From the NCBI GenBank assembly GCA_039815145.1, contig JBCBZW010000011.1, positions 17,962 through 81,961 of the forward strand: DNA of 64,000 bases, given 5' to 3'. The first letter of the stretch is position 1; every line of letters begins with the position of its first letter. Shown in pieces: positions 9,390-17,610 of the stretch. The notes under the pieces are model-generated. The model did not search any database. It worked only from the letters and a program-made list of their open reading frames with translations, and was not told where the DNA came from. Made by a program: the position numbers and the translations under genes. This DNA comes from Pseudomonadota bacterium. Lineage in GTDB: Bacteria > Pseudomonadota > Gammaproteobacteria > Steroidobacterales > JBCBZW01.

Positions 9390-10523
9390 ATGCTGAGGGA
9401 GCCGCCGTTCACCATCGGGATCGAGGAGGAGTACCTGCTCGTCGATCGCGAGACCCGCGATACCGCCCAGGAGCCGCCGGAGGAGATGATGGCCTCCTGC
9501 GCCGCCAGGTGCGATGACCAGGTCACGCCTGAGTTCCTGCGCGCCCAGATCGAGATCGGCACCCGCGTGTGCAAGAACGTGGCGGAGGCGCGCGAGGAGC
9601 TCAAGCACTTGCGCGGCACCATCGTCGAGGTGGCGGGGGAGTACGGCCTCGCGCCGATTGCGGCCTCCTCCCATCCCTTCGCTAACTGGCACCAGCAAAA
9701 GCGCACCTCCAAGGATCGCTATGCGGCCCTGGAGACGGCGATGCAGGCCTCGGCCCGGCGCCTGTTGATCTGCGGCATGCACGTGCATGTGGGCATCGAC
9801 GATGACGAACTGCGCATCGACCTGATGAATCAGTTCACCTACTTCCTGCCGCACCTGCTCGCGCTCTCTTGCTCCTCGCCCTTTTGGGAGGGATCGGATA
9901 CGGGGCTTCAGTCCTACCGACTGACCGTATTCGATGGGCTTCCTCGCACGCGCCTGCCGGAGAGCTTCTCGAGCTTTGCCGAGTTCGAACGCCATGTGGC
10001 GGTGCTGGTGAAGTCGGGCGTACTCGAGGACTCGTCCAAGATCTGGTGGGACATCCGGCCGAGCTCGCGCTACCAGACCCTGGAGACGCGGGTCATGGAC
10101 GTGTGCACTCGCCTAGAGGATTCCTTGACTCTCGCCGCGCTCACCCAATGCCTGATGCGCTTCCTGTTCCGCCTGCGTCGCGGCAATCAGCGCTGGCGTA
10201 ACTTCGCCAACATGCTGATCCAGGAGAATCGCTGGCGCGCGATGCGCTACGGGTGTGACGGTGGGCTGATCGACTTCGGTATCTCCCAGGTGGTGCCCTA
10301 CCAGAGCCTGCTCGATGAGATGCTGGACCTGATCGCGGAGGATGCTGAGTTCTTCGGCTGCACGAGCGAGGTCGAACGGGCCCGCGACATCGTGACCCGG
10401 GGCAACAGCGCACGACGTCAGGTCGCCGCCCATGCCGAGGCGATCGCTTCGGGGGCGAGCAAGGAGCAGGCGCTGCGCGCCGTGGTGGACATGCTGATCG
10501 AAGAGACGGCGATGGACCTGTGA
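9390..10523 (+). CDS. YbdK-type carboxylate-amine ligase (glutamate-cysteine ligase family 2)
   Basis: ATP-dependent ligase of the GCS2 family, about 377 residues. E. coli YbdK has weak gamma-glutamyl-cysteine ligase activity and its true substrate is unclear. Motifs are FTIGIEEEYLLVDRETRD at the N-terminus (metal-binding Glu residues), APIAASSHPFANW, CGMHVHVGIDDDELRIDLMN, SSPFWEGSDTGLQSYR, and WWDIRPSSRYQTLETRVMD. Of two close ATGs (9381 and 9390) the second is preferred because GAGGG sits 9 bases before it but touches the first. It overlaps the ZntB-like gene by GTGA. Confidence 0.9.
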   Translation: MLREPPFTIGIEEEYLLVDRETRDTAQEPPEEMMASCAARCDDQVTPEFLRAQIEIGTRVCKNVAEAREELKHLRGTIVEVAGEYGLAPIAASSHPFANWHQQKRTSKDRYAALETAMQASARRLLICGMHVHVGIDDDELRIDLMNQFTYFLPHLLALSCSSPFWEGSDTGLQSYRLTVFDGLPRTRLPESFSSFAEFERHVAVLVKSGVLEDSSKIWWDIRPSSRYQTLETRVMDVCTRLEDSLTLAALTQCLMRFLFRLRRGNQRWRNFANMLIQENRWRAMRYGCDGGLIDFGISQVVPYQSLLDEMLDLIAEDAEFFGCTSEVERARDIVTRGNSARRQVAAHAEAIASGASKEQALRAVVDMLIEETAMDL

Positions 10524-11527
10524 GTGCGTCGGCCCAGGCGCCTCTGACTCAAGAAATACCTGATACCCTCGCTTGGCGCGTCGACAGCCATGGCGCCGCC
10601 CAGAGCGTCGAGCCAGACGCGGTGCTCGAAGGCGTCGCCGACACCGGATACGTGTGGGTACATCTGCGCCGCGATGCCCCTGGCAACGCGCAGTGGCTGA
10701 AGGCACAGTCGGGCCTGCCCGTGGTGATCACCGATGGCCTCAGCGCGGACGACACGCGCCCCAGGGTCACCTTGCATGAGCCCGGCGCGCTGGTGAACCT
10801 GCGCGCCGTCAACCTCACGCCGGGGGCCGAGCCCGAGGACATGATCTCGGTGCGCTTGTGGGTGGACGCGGATCGGGTGGTGGGCGTCTGGCTGCGTCCC
10901 ATGCGCGTCATCGCCGGGCTCCACGAGGCGCTCGCGCGCGGTCGAGGACCCAACTCGCCGGGCGATTTCGTGGCCCGCCTCGCCACGAGGATCGTCGAGG
11001 GCATCGAACCGGTGGTGGCGGCGCTCAACGATGCGGTCGATGACCTGGAGGAGGCCGGCGAGAACCTGCAACGCGGCGCCCTGAGCGAGCAGCGGTCGCG
11101 GCTCGCTGATCTGCGTCGGCGGGCCATCGCCCTACGCCGCTTCATGGCCCCCCAGCGCGATGCCCTGTCGGCCCTCGCGAGCGAAGAACTCCCCTGGCTC
11201 ACGCGCACCGCCCGCAGCGGCCTGCGCGAGGCCTCCGACCGTACCACCCGCCTCGCCGAGGAGTTGGAGGCCGTGCGCGAGCGCGTCGGGGCTGCCCAAG
11301 ACCAACTGCTCGACCGGCGCAGCGAGGAGATGAACCGCACCATGATGCTGCTGGCGGTCGTCACCGCCTTGTTCCTACCCCTGGGGCTGCTGACGGGCTT
11401 GCTCGGTATCAACGTGGGTGGAATGCCCGGGGTGGAGTCACCGAATGCCTTCTGGCTCGTCTGCGGGATGCTGTTGGGCTTGGGGCTGGCGCTTTTCGCC
11501 GCCTTCCGTTGGCGCGGGTGGCTATGA
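10520..11527 (+). CDS. zntB: CorA-family divalent cation transporter, ZntB-like
   Basis: Inner-membrane channel-like transporter of the CorA superfamily, 335 residues. It has a large cytoplasmic N-terminal domain with long helices (LEEAGENLQRG... LADLRRRAIALRRFMAPQRD) and two C-terminal membrane helices. The signature loop after TM1 is GLLTGLLGINVGGMPG: GIN with VGGMP instead of the CorA GMN loop, which favours ZntB, a zinc transporter, over a magnesium CorA. The C-terminus is short and basic (FRWRGWL). Start is GTG, overlapping the previous stop (GTGA); the stop overlaps the dusA start (ATGA). The metal is inferred from the loop only. Confidence 0.85.
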   Translation: MSASAQAPLTQEIPDTLAWRVDSHGAAQSVEPDAVLEGVADTGYVWVHLRRDAPGNAQWLKAQSGLPVVITDGLSADDTRPRVTLHEPGALVNLRAVNLTPGAEPEDMISVRLWVDADRVVGVWLRPMRVIAGLHEALARGRGPNSPGDFVARLATRIVEGIEPVVAALNDAVDDLEEAGENLQRGALSEQRSRLADLRRRAIALRRFMAPQRDALSALASEELPWLTRTARSGLREASDRTTRLAEELEAVRERVGAAQDQLLDRRSEEMNRTMMLLAVVTALFLPLGLLTGLLGINVGGMPGVESPNAFWLVCGMLLGLGLALFAAFRWRGWL

Positions 11528-12534
11528 GCCCGCCCGCCCACCGCCTCTCGGTCGCACCGATGATGGAGTGGACCGACCGGCACTGCCGCTATTTCCTGCG
11601 CCTGCTGGCGCCGCGCGCGCAGCTCTACACGGAGATGGTGGTGGCCGCGGCGATCGTGCACGGTGATCGCGATCGCTTCCTCGCCTTCGACGGTGCCGAA
11701 CACCCGCTGGTACTTCAGCTCGGCGGTAGTGACCCCGCCCAACTCGCGCAAGCCGCGCGCGTCGCACGCGAGGCGTACGGCTACGATGAGATCAACCTGA
11801 ACGTCGGCTGCCCCAGTGATCGCGTGCAGTCGGGCCGCTTCGGCGCCTGCCTGATGCGCGAACCCGATCTCGTCGCGCGCTGCCTGGAGTCGATGGCGCG
11901 TGCGGTGGACGTGCCCGTGACCGTCAAGACCCGTTTGGGCGTGGATGAGCAGGACAGCTACGAGTTCCTCGTTGAGTTCCTCGAGGCCGTCCGTGCGGTC
12001 GGATGCGGCACCGTGATCTTGCATGCGCGCAAGGCGCTGCTGAGTGGTCTGAGCCCGAAGCAGAACCGCGAGATTCCACCGCTGGACTACGCACGTGTGC
12101 AACGGGTGAAGCGCGACTTCCCGCAGCTGACGGTGGTGATCAACGGTGGCATCGCCAGCGCTGAGCTCGCCCTGGAGCAGCTCGAGGCAGGCCTGGACGG
12201 CGTGATGGTGGGGCGCATGGCCTACCACGACCCCTGGCGCTTTGCGGCCCTGGAGCAAGCGGTGTTCGGTAGCGAACGCCCGCCGAATCGGGCCAGCGTG
12301 GTGCTCGCCTTCGAGCCCTATTTGCGCGATCAGCACGCCCGCGGCGTGCCGCTCAAGGTGATGACCCGTCACCTCTGTGGATTGTTTAGTGGCTGCTACG
12401 GCGCGCGGCGCTGGCGCCGGGCCATGTCCGATCCAGCGCTGATCGCCGAACACCAGCTGGACATTCTGCGCTACGGACTCTCGTTGGTCAGCGAGGCGCC
12501 GGTCCCATCCGACGACGTCGCGAGCCCCGTGTAA
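11524..12534 (+). CDS. dusA: tRNA-dihydrouridine synthase A
   Basis: FMN-dependent enzyme that reduces uridine 20/20a in the tRNA D-loop to dihydrouridine. About 336 residues, a TIM barrel followed by a helical domain. Motifs are SVAPMMEWTDRHCRYFLRLL, HPLVLQLGGSDP, NLNVGCPSDRVQSGRFGACL with catalytic Cys96 in GCPS, VKTRLGVD, HARKALLSGLSPKQNREIPP, INGGI and VMVGRMAYHDPW. The SGLSPKQNR stretch is characteristic of DusA rather than DusB or DusC. Start is ATG 11524 within ATGA; the TTG at 11509 would lie inside the transporter gene. It ends shortly before a hairpin at 12626. Confidence 0.95.
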   Translation: MSPPAHRLSVAPMMEWTDRHCRYFLRLLAPRAQLYTEMVVAAAIVHGDRDRFLAFDGAEHPLVLQLGGSDPAQLAQAARVAREAYGYDEINLNVGCPSDRVQSGRFGACLMREPDLVARCLESMARAVDVPVTVKTRLGVDEQDSYEFLVEFLEAVRAVGCGTVILHARKALLSGLSPKQNREIPPLDYARVQRVKRDFPQLTVVINGGIASAELALEQLEAGLDGVMVGRMAYHDPWRFAALEQAVFGSERPPNRASVVLAFEPYLRDQHARGVPLKVMTRHLCGLFSGCYGARRWRRAMSDPALIAEHQLDILRYGLSLVSEAPVPSDDVASPV

Positions 12535-12625
12535 AGAACTCGATCTGTCACTCGATTGGACAGCAGCCCTAGCCAACCGGAGAATACGCGCGGTTGTGGG
12601 CGCGGCAGCGTCGTTCCGGTACCGT

Positions 12626-12650
12626 GCGGCCCGCTCAGGTTGCGGGGCGC
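12626..12650 (+). terminator. Hairpin, likely terminator after dusA
   Basis: A 9-base stem (12626-12634 with 12642-12650, one mismatch) and 7-base loop, followed by CTTTCTACT. It lies 92 bases after the dusA stop and just before the methyltransferase start. A TTGGAC at 12556 with GAGAAT 18 bases later could be a promoter upstream of it, in which case the hairpin would lie in that gene's leader. Confidence 0.4.
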
Positions 12651-12672
12651 CTTTCTACTCTTAAGGACCAAG

Positions 12673-13527
12673 ATGGCGAAGAAAGACCGTAAGAAAGGGA
12701 AGGCGGACAAGCCGGCCAAGAAAGCGGGCAAGAAGGCGACCCTCGCCAGCCAAGCGGATCGGCATGTGCTTTACGAGAAGTCCGTGCAGAGCCCGGAGGA
12801 TGAGATCGATCTGATTCGCCAGTTCTACGCCAACCACCGCAAGGTGAAGCCGCGCGTGCTACGCGAAGATTTCTGCGGCACGGCCACGCTCACCTGTGAG
12901 TGGATCAAGGCCAACCCCAAGCATCGCGGTATCGGCGTCGACTTCGACCGTGAAGTGCTCGATTGGGGACGCGAGAACAACGTCGGCAAGCTCACGGCTA
13001 AGCAAGCCGATCGGATAGAGCTGATCGAGGCCGACGTGCTCAAGGTCGAGACCGATCCGGCCGACATCCTGGTGGCCTTCAACTTCAGCTACTGGACCTT
13101 CCAGACCCGCGAGCGGATGTTGGCGTACTTCCGCCGGGCCCTCGCGTCGCTGAGCGACGACGGCCTGATGCTGCTCGACTTCTACGGTGGCCCCGACGCG
13201 TTCACCGAATGTGTGGAGAAGACCAAGCACGAGGGCTTCACCTACGTCTGGGAGCAGGCCAACTACGACCCGCTTTCCGGCAGCGTCGACTGCTTCATCC
13301 ACTTCCACTTCCCGGATCGCTCCAAGATGGAGCCGGCCTTCTCGTACCGCTGGCGGCTGTGGACGCTGCCGGAGCTGCGCGACGTGATCATGGAGGCGGG
13401 CTTCAGCGACATCACCGTGTACTGGGAGCAGGCTGACGATGAGGGTGAAGGCACCGGCGAGTACGAGGCCGTCGAGAAGGGCGAGGCGGACCCGGCGTGG
13501 ATCGTGTACGTGGTTGCCGAGCCCTAG
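12673..13527 (+). CDS. SAM-dependent methyltransferase, class I
   Basis: 284 residues. The first 30 are very Lys-rich (KKDRKKGKADKPAKKAGKK). A Rossmann methyltransferase domain follows: VLREDFCGTATLTCEWIKAN in the motif I region, GIGVDFDREVLDWGRE with acidic motif II, IEADVLKVETDPADILVAFN, and LMLLDFYGGPDAF. The target is unknown; the ending DPAWIVYVVAEP and the segment FSYRWRLWTLPELRDVIMEA are typical of small-molecule or uncharacterised methyltransferases. ATG 12673 is chosen because AAGGA lies about 6 bases upstream; the TTG at 12556 would add an unlike, Pro/Gly-rich leader that crosses a hairpin. The stop codon lies inside a tandem repeat. Confidence 0.85.
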   Translation: MAKKDRKKGKADKPAKKAGKKATLASQADRHVLYEKSVQSPEDEIDLIRQFYANHRKVKPRVLREDFCGTATLTCEWIKANPKHRGIGVDFDREVLDWGRENNVGKLTAKQADRIELIEADVLKVETDPADILVAFNFSYWTFQTRERMLAYFRRALASLSDDGLMLLDFYGGPDAFTECVEKTKHEGFTYVWEQANYDPLSGSVDCFIHFHFPDRSKMEPAFSYRWRLWTLPELRDVIMEAGFSDITVYWEQADDEGEGTGEYEAVEKGEADPAWIVYVVAEP

Positions 13528-13569
13528 GGTGGCAGATCGCTCTCCCCCTAGGGTGGCAGATCGCTCTCC
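13522..13569. repeat. Perfect tandem duplication of a 24-base unit
   Basis: Two identical copies, 13522-13545 and 13546-13569, of a unit starting CCCTAGGGTGGCAG. The first copy contains the stop codon (TAG) of the methyltransferase gene, so the duplication does not change the protein. It looks like a recent replication-slippage product. Confidence 0.9.
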
Positions 13570-13652
13570 CTTGACTACGTGGCGGCCCACACGCACCCTA
13601 AGCGGGTTAGCCACCACGCGGCCCGGGTCCTCGGTTTCCGGTCGAAAGTAGC

Positions 13653-14561
13653 ATGCCCCAGCGGAGCGCCTCCCTCGCCGTAGTTTTCGCCGACGTCGTC
13701 GGCAGCACTCGCCTGTACGAGCAGCTGGGCGACGCCAGGGCCCGCGACACGGTCGCCCGATGCATCGAGGTCATGACCAAGGCCACCCAGCTGCACGGCG
13801 GCCGAGTGGTCAAGACCATGGGCGATGAGGTGCTCGCCACCTTCGCCAGTTCCGCCGCCGCCGTTGAAGCCTCCTGTCGCATGCAGATGATGATCAAGGA
13901 GGACATGCGCGGTGCGGGCGTGCCCGTAGACATCCGAATCGGCCTGCACTACGGCCCGGTCATGGAGGAGGAAGACGACGTCTTCGGCACCACCGTGCAC
14001 ACGGCCAATCGCATGACCAGTCAGGCCAAGGCGCAGCAGATCATCACCACGGGCGCCACCGTGGATACCCTCCCAGCCAACCTCCAGGGCGCGACGCGCC
14101 AGATCGACTTCGCCAAGGTGAAGGGGCGCAGCGACGGCATCGCCCTGTTCGAGGTGTTGTGGCAGCGAGATGACAACACCGCGATGTTGCCCACTATCGA
14201 GGGCATGGTCGGTGAGACCAGCGCAAAGCGCCTGGTGCTCCGCTACCAGGGGCAGGAGTTCGTCGTTGGAGAGTCCGCCACCCAGGCCACCCTCGGTCGC
14301 GCTGAGGACAGCGATCTGGTGGTGAAGGACACGCTGATCTCGCGCGCCCACGCCCGCGTGGAGTACGAGCGCGGTCGATTCACGCTGTACGACGAAAGTA
14401 CCAACGGCACCTGCGTGATCACCGAGGACGGCGAGGAACTCTACATCCGCCGTGATCACGTGCAGATCAAGGGGCGGGGCATCATCGGCTTGGGCCGGGT
14501 GGCACGCCGCGACACGATTCACACGCTCAGCTTCGAGTTGCTCGAAGACAGCAGCGATTGA
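13653..14561 (+). CDS. Class III adenylate/guanylate cyclase domain fused to FHA domain
   Basis: 302 residues with two domains. Residues 5-170 form a class III nucleotidyl cyclase: metal-binding Asp14 in FADVVGST, Asp58 in KTMGDEVLATF, and Lys54, which would favour ATP as substrate. In the GTTVHTANRM motif, His116 stands where active cyclases carry Asn, while the nearby Arg is kept, so catalytic output is uncertain. Residues 200-300 form a forkhead-associated (phosphothreonine-binding) domain with TLGRAEDSDLVV, SRAHARVEY and STNGTCV. There is no membrane segment, so it is cytoplasmic. The likely role is a phosphorylation-tuned signal protein; the partner kinase is not in the window. Start ATG 13653. 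Confidence 0.88.
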   Translation: MPQRSASLAVVFADVVGSTRLYEQLGDARARDTVARCIEVMTKATQLHGGRVVKTMGDEVLATFASSAAAVEASCRMQMMIKEDMRGAGVPVDIRIGLHYGPVMEEEDDVFGTTVHTANRMTSQAKAQQIITTGATVDTLPANLQGATRQIDFAKVKGRSDGIALFEVLWQRDDNTAMLPTIEGMVGETSAKRLVLRYQGQEFVVGESATQATLGRAEDSDLVVKDTLISRAHARVEYERGRFTLYDESTNGTCVITEDGEELYIRRDHVQIKGRGIIGLGRVARRDTIHTLSFELLEDSSD

Positions 14562-14611
14562 AGCTCGCGTGGTGGCCGTTGGCCTCACGCGCACGGGGGC
14601 GCTGAGAGACC

Positions 14612-14914
14612 ATGAAGATAAAACTTGAAGTCGATGTTGAGGCGTCGGAGATGCGCGAGTTGGTGGGCTTGCCCGACGTGTCGGGCCTGCAATCGGACGT
14701 GCTGAAGGCCGTTGGCTCGCGGGTCAACGCCGCCGCTAAGAGCGCCGATCCCCTCGCCCTGCTGAAGGCGATGGTGCCTCCAGGACTTCAGTCGGTCGTC
14801 GACTGGCCGGGACTTCTGCAACGAGCGATGCAGGAGGGGATGGCCGAGGTCGAGATCGACCCCTCCAATCGCAAGGGCGCCGAACCGACCGGAGACGGTT
14901 CGACGCGCGACTGA
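14612..14914 (+). CDS. Small protein of unknown function (DUF6489-like)
   Basis: 100 residues beginning MKIKLEVDVEASEMRELVGL, then DVSGLQSDVL and a Leu/Ala-rich middle (DPLALLKAMVPPGLQSVV), ending in a hydrophilic tail. No signal peptide or membrane segment. The opening strand followed by a helix with GLPDV is reminiscent of the DUF6489 family; I recall this from memory and cannot search. Coding is supported by an ATG after GAGAGACC and codon use like its neighbours. It runs convergently towards the phasin-like gene, with a shared hairpin between them. Confidence 0.7.
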   Translation: MKIKLEVDVEASEMRELVGLPDVSGLQSDVLKAVGSRVNAAAKSADPLALLKAMVPPGLQSVVDWPGLLQRAMQEGMAEVEIDPSNRKGAEPTGDGSTRD

Positions 14915-14939
14915 GGGCTGGCCCAAGGGGCGCCAGCCC
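14915..14939. terminator. Hairpin between convergent genes
   Basis: Perfect 8-base stem GGGCTGGC / GCCAGCCC (14915-14922 with 14932-14939) and a 9-base loop, between the stop codons of two converging genes. No T-run on either side, so termination efficiency is unclear. Confidence 0.5.
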
Positions 14940-14951
14940 GCGCGGGATCGC

Positions 14952-15485
14952 TTAAGCCTTGGCGGTAACTTCGGCGACGGCTGCCTCGGCCGCTTCGGCC
15001 ACCTGGCTAGCCGCTTCGCTGGCCGCCTCGGTCACCTCGTCAGCGACAGACTGCAGCGTGGACTTGTTGGAGAATTCCTCGCGCACGGCGGCCGTCATCT
15101 TGGCCTGGGTGTTGCCCAGGATGCCGATGGTGGTGCGCACGTCGTTGACCACGCGGGTGCGGGTCTGCGGCAGCATCGACACCTGCTCGTTCACGAGCGT
15201 GCTGAGCGAGCCAGCCTGAGCGGCGAGCTGCAGGCGCTGAGCGCTCTCATCCACGATGCCTTCGACCACTTGCACCTGATGGCGCACGAGTTGGTCGATG
15301 CCGTCGTGGGCAACTTCGTTGATCTTCAGGCCGGCGCTACCGATGCGCTGGGTGGGACCTTTGGCGCTGGCCACCAGGCCAGCGGTACGGTTCAGGGCGC
15401 CGCGAACGCGCACCACGGAACCGCGAGTGAGCCGCATCGGGGCGGACATGGCCTTCTGCAGTGCCGTTTCGGTGTTCTCGGTCAT
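14952..15485 (-). CDS. Phasin-like protein
   Basis: About 177 residues, almost all helical and without cysteine, membrane segment or signal peptide. The middle (VRHQVQVVEGIVDESAQRL, AAQAGSLSTLVNEQVSM) and the end, an Ala/Glu/Val heptad stretch (EAASQVAEAAEAAVAEVTA), resemble phasins, which coat polyhydroxyalkanoate granules and often carry such Ala-rich helices. No PHA synthase gene is in the window, so the granule role is inferred. Start ATG 15485 has GAGGAAG just upstream. An in-frame ATG at 15584 is rejected because it overlaps the promoter at 15556-15584. Confidence 0.7.
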   Translation of the reverse strand: MTENTETALQKAMSAPMRLTRGSVVRVRGALNRTAGLVASAKGPTQRIGSAGLKINEVAHDGIDQLVRHQVQVVEGIVDESAQRLQLAAQAGSLSTLVNEQVSMLPQTRTRVVNDVRTTIGILGNTQAKMTAAVREEFSNKSTLQSVADEVTEAASEAASQVAEAAEAAVAEVTAKA

Positions 15486-15555
15486 GGCTTCCTCGTCGTT
15501 TGGTTGATAATAGGGCGTTGCAAGAGCACCGTTTGATGCGCCGCAACAGGACGTA

Positions 15556-15584
15556 AAGTTATGGGTTTTGCTGCGCTGTGTCAA
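15556..15584 (-). promoter_or_regulatory. Sigma70-type promoter of the phasin-like gene
   Basis: On the minus strand there is a perfect TTGACA (15579-15584), a 17-base spacer and TAACTT (15556-15561). This puts transcription about 64 bases before the phasin ATG. The -10 box is weak but the -35 is consensus. Confidence 0.55.
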
Positions 15585-15630
15585 GAGCTCGAAATATAAA
15601 ATTCTGTCGTTGCTTTGGCGGCCCGTCGAC

Positions 15631-17610
15631 GTGAGCGTCGATCAGGTCGCCCAGGCGTTCGCCGCGGGCGGAGCCCTCGCCCAGACCGTCGAAAACTACG
15701 CACCACGCGAAGAACAGCGGGAAATGGCGCTCGCCGTCGCCGACGCGATGGCCAGCGGCGAGAACCTCGTGGTGGAGGCGGGCACAGGTACCGGCAAGAC
15801 ATTCGCGTATCTGGTGCCGGCCTTGCTCAGCGGTAAGCGCGTGGCGATCTCCACCGGCACGCGCGCCCTCCAGGATCAGCTTTTCTCCCGCGACCTGCCG
15901 ACCGTGGCGAGGGCCATCGGTGTGCCGGTGGAGGTGGCGATGCTCAAGGGCCGCAGCAATTACCTCTGTCGTCATCGCTTGCCGCAGGCCGTGGACCGGG
16001 GCGCGGAGGGGGCGGCCCTGGCGAGAATTCGGGAGTGGGGTTGGCGCACCCGTACGGGCGATATCGCCGAGGTGGAGGACGTCCCCGAGGAGTCGCCGAT
16101 CTGGGCTCAGGTGACCTCGACTGCTGACAACTGTCTCGGCAGCCGCTGCGGCAAGTTCTCGGACTGTCACGTCGCCCAGGCGCGACGTCGAGCGGGCGGA
16201 GCAGGGGTGGTCATCGTCAACCATCACCTGTTGCTCGCGGACCTTGCCTTGCGCGACGGCGGGTTCGGCGAATTGCTGCCGGACATCGATGTGGTGGTGG
16301 TGGATGAGGCGCACCAGCTGCCGCAGATCGCTGCCCAGCAGTTCGGTCGCAGCTTCGGTTCGGCCCAACTCGTGGCGTGGGTGGGGGACTTCACCGACGA
16401 GGTGACGCGCACCGCAAACGCGACGCCGCGCCTCGCGAGCCTGCGCAAGGACTTGGAGAATCGCGCGGCCGGTGTGCGCAGCGCCCTGGGCCAGGAGACC
16501 CGTCGCCTCGCCTGGGATGATCTCGGTGAGCGCGCCACCGCGCCTCTGAATCAAGCCTTGGACGAGATGGCCGAGCACCTGACAACGCTGGCGCTGGCGC
16601 TGGAGGAATTGGCGGACGACGAGCCCTCGAGCGATCACCTCGCCCGCCGCGCCCGCCAGCTCGGCAGTTTCCTGCAGGACTTCCTGGCCGCCGGCGACGC
16701 CAGCGCCCAAGCGGTAACAGACCCGGCGGATGCGCTGCTGCGATGGGTGGATGTGCACCGCCACCACTTTTCCCTGCACCTGACGCCGGTGGAGGCCGCA
16801 ACGGCCCTCGGTGCATCGCTGCAGGCCCGGCGCTGCGCCTGGGTGATGACCTCGGCCACGCTGGCGGTGGAAAAGGACTTTCGCCACTACCTGGAACGCA
16901 TCGGCCTCGATGCGCAGACGAAGACACTGCAGCTGACGAGCCCCTTCGACTACCAGCGAAACTGCCAGGTCTACCTGCCGGACGGCTTGCCGGACCCGAG
17001 TTCGACGGGGTACGTGCAACAGGCCTGCGCCGCTGCCCTGCCACTGCTCGCCGCCAACCCCGGCGGCAGCTTCGCTCTGTTCACCAGCCACCGGGCCTTG
17101 GAGGCTGCCCGGCGTTGGCTGGACGGTCGCCTCGACCGGCTCCTGCTGGTACAGGGCGATGCGCCGCGCTCGATCCTCCTGGAGCGCTTCCGTGCCGACG
17201 GACGAGCTGTGTTGCTGGGCACGAACAGCTTCTGGGAGGGCGTGGATGTGCGGGGGCCGGCGCTGTCCCTGGTGGTGATCGACAAGCTGCCCTTCGCGTC
17301 GCCGGGTGAACCATTGTTGAAGGCGCGCCTGGATTGGCTGAAGGAGCAGGGTCGCTCGGGATTTCGTGACCATCTGTTGCCGAACGCCGTTATTGCCCTC
17401 AAGCAGGGCGTGGGACGGCTGATCCGTGATCACGAGGACCGCGGCGTATTGATGCTCTGCGATCCGCGCCTGCGCACGCGCGGTTATGGCAAGCGGTTCT
17501 TGCGCAGTCTGCCCACGATGACCACCACGTCCGAGGCGCAGGAGGCGATGGCGTTCCTGTGCGGTGTGGCGTCGACGTCCGTCGAGTCGCTACCGGAGGC
17601 ATCGTCGTGA
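15631..17610 (+). CDS. yoaA: ATP-dependent DNA helicase, YoaA/DinG family (Fe-S, XPD-like)
   Basis: Superfamily 2, 5'-3' helicase linked to repair of replication damage. About 659 residues with Walker A EAGTGTGKTF, Fe-S cysteines in NYLCRHRL and NCLGSRCGKFSDC, the DEAH box VVVVDEAHQLP, ALFTSHRALE, NSFWEGVDVRGPALSLVV and the arginine-finger motif QGVGRLIRDHEDRG. The order matches YoaA, which in E. coli also lies directly before tsaB. The start is uncertain: GTG 15631 gives a normal N-terminus (VSVDQVAQAFAAGGAL) but has no clear ribosome site; a TTG at 15568 is possible but runs through the phasin promoter. A TATAAA at 15595 could be its -10. Overlaps tsaB by GTGA. Confidence 0.93.
   Translation: MSVDQVAQAFAAGGALAQTVENYAPREEQREMALAVADAMASGENLVVEAGTGTGKTFAYLVPALLSGKRVAISTGTRALQDQLFSRDLPTVARAIGVPVEVAMLKGRSNYLCRHRLPQAVDRGAEGAALARIREWGWRTRTGDIAEVEDVPEESPIWAQVTSTADNCLGSRCGKFSDCHVAQARRRAGGAGVVIVNHHLLLADLALRDGGFGELLPDIDVVVVDEAHQLPQIAAQQFGRSFGSAQLVAWVGDFTDEVTRTANATPRLASLRKDLENRAAGVRSALGQETRRLAWDDLGERATAPLNQALDEMAEHLTTLALALEELADDEPSSDHLARRARQLGSFLQDFLAAGDASAQAVTDPADALLRWVDVHRHHFSLHLTPVEAATALGASLQARRCAWVMTSATLAVEKDFRHYLERIGLDAQTKTLQLTSPFDYQRNCQVYLPDGLPDPSSTGYVQQACAAALPLLAANPGGSFALFTSHRALEAARRWLDGRLDRLLLVQGDAPRSILLERFRADGRAVLLGTNSFWEGVDVRGPALSLVVIDKLPFASPGEPLLKARLDWLKEQGRSGFRDHLLPNAVIALKQGVGRLIRDHEDRGVLMLCDPRLRTRGYGKRFLRSLPTMTTTSEAQEAMAFLCGVASTSVESLPEASS

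Noticed and set aside
10549..12576. 675-codon open frame antisense to the zntB-like and dusA genes
   Set aside because: Crosses two clear genes on the other strand and shows no domain; GC-driven artefact.
12556..12672. TTG start that would add 39 residues to the methyltransferase
   Set aside because: The added stretch runs through a hairpin and is Pro/Gly-rich; ATG 12673 has AAGGA at proper distance.
15559..17433. 624-codon open frame antisense to the yoaA helicase gene
   Set aside because: Frames of this kind are frequent opposite GC-rich genes; the translation is rich in Arg, His, Gly and Gln with no recognisable motif, and the plus-strand helicase is unmistakable.
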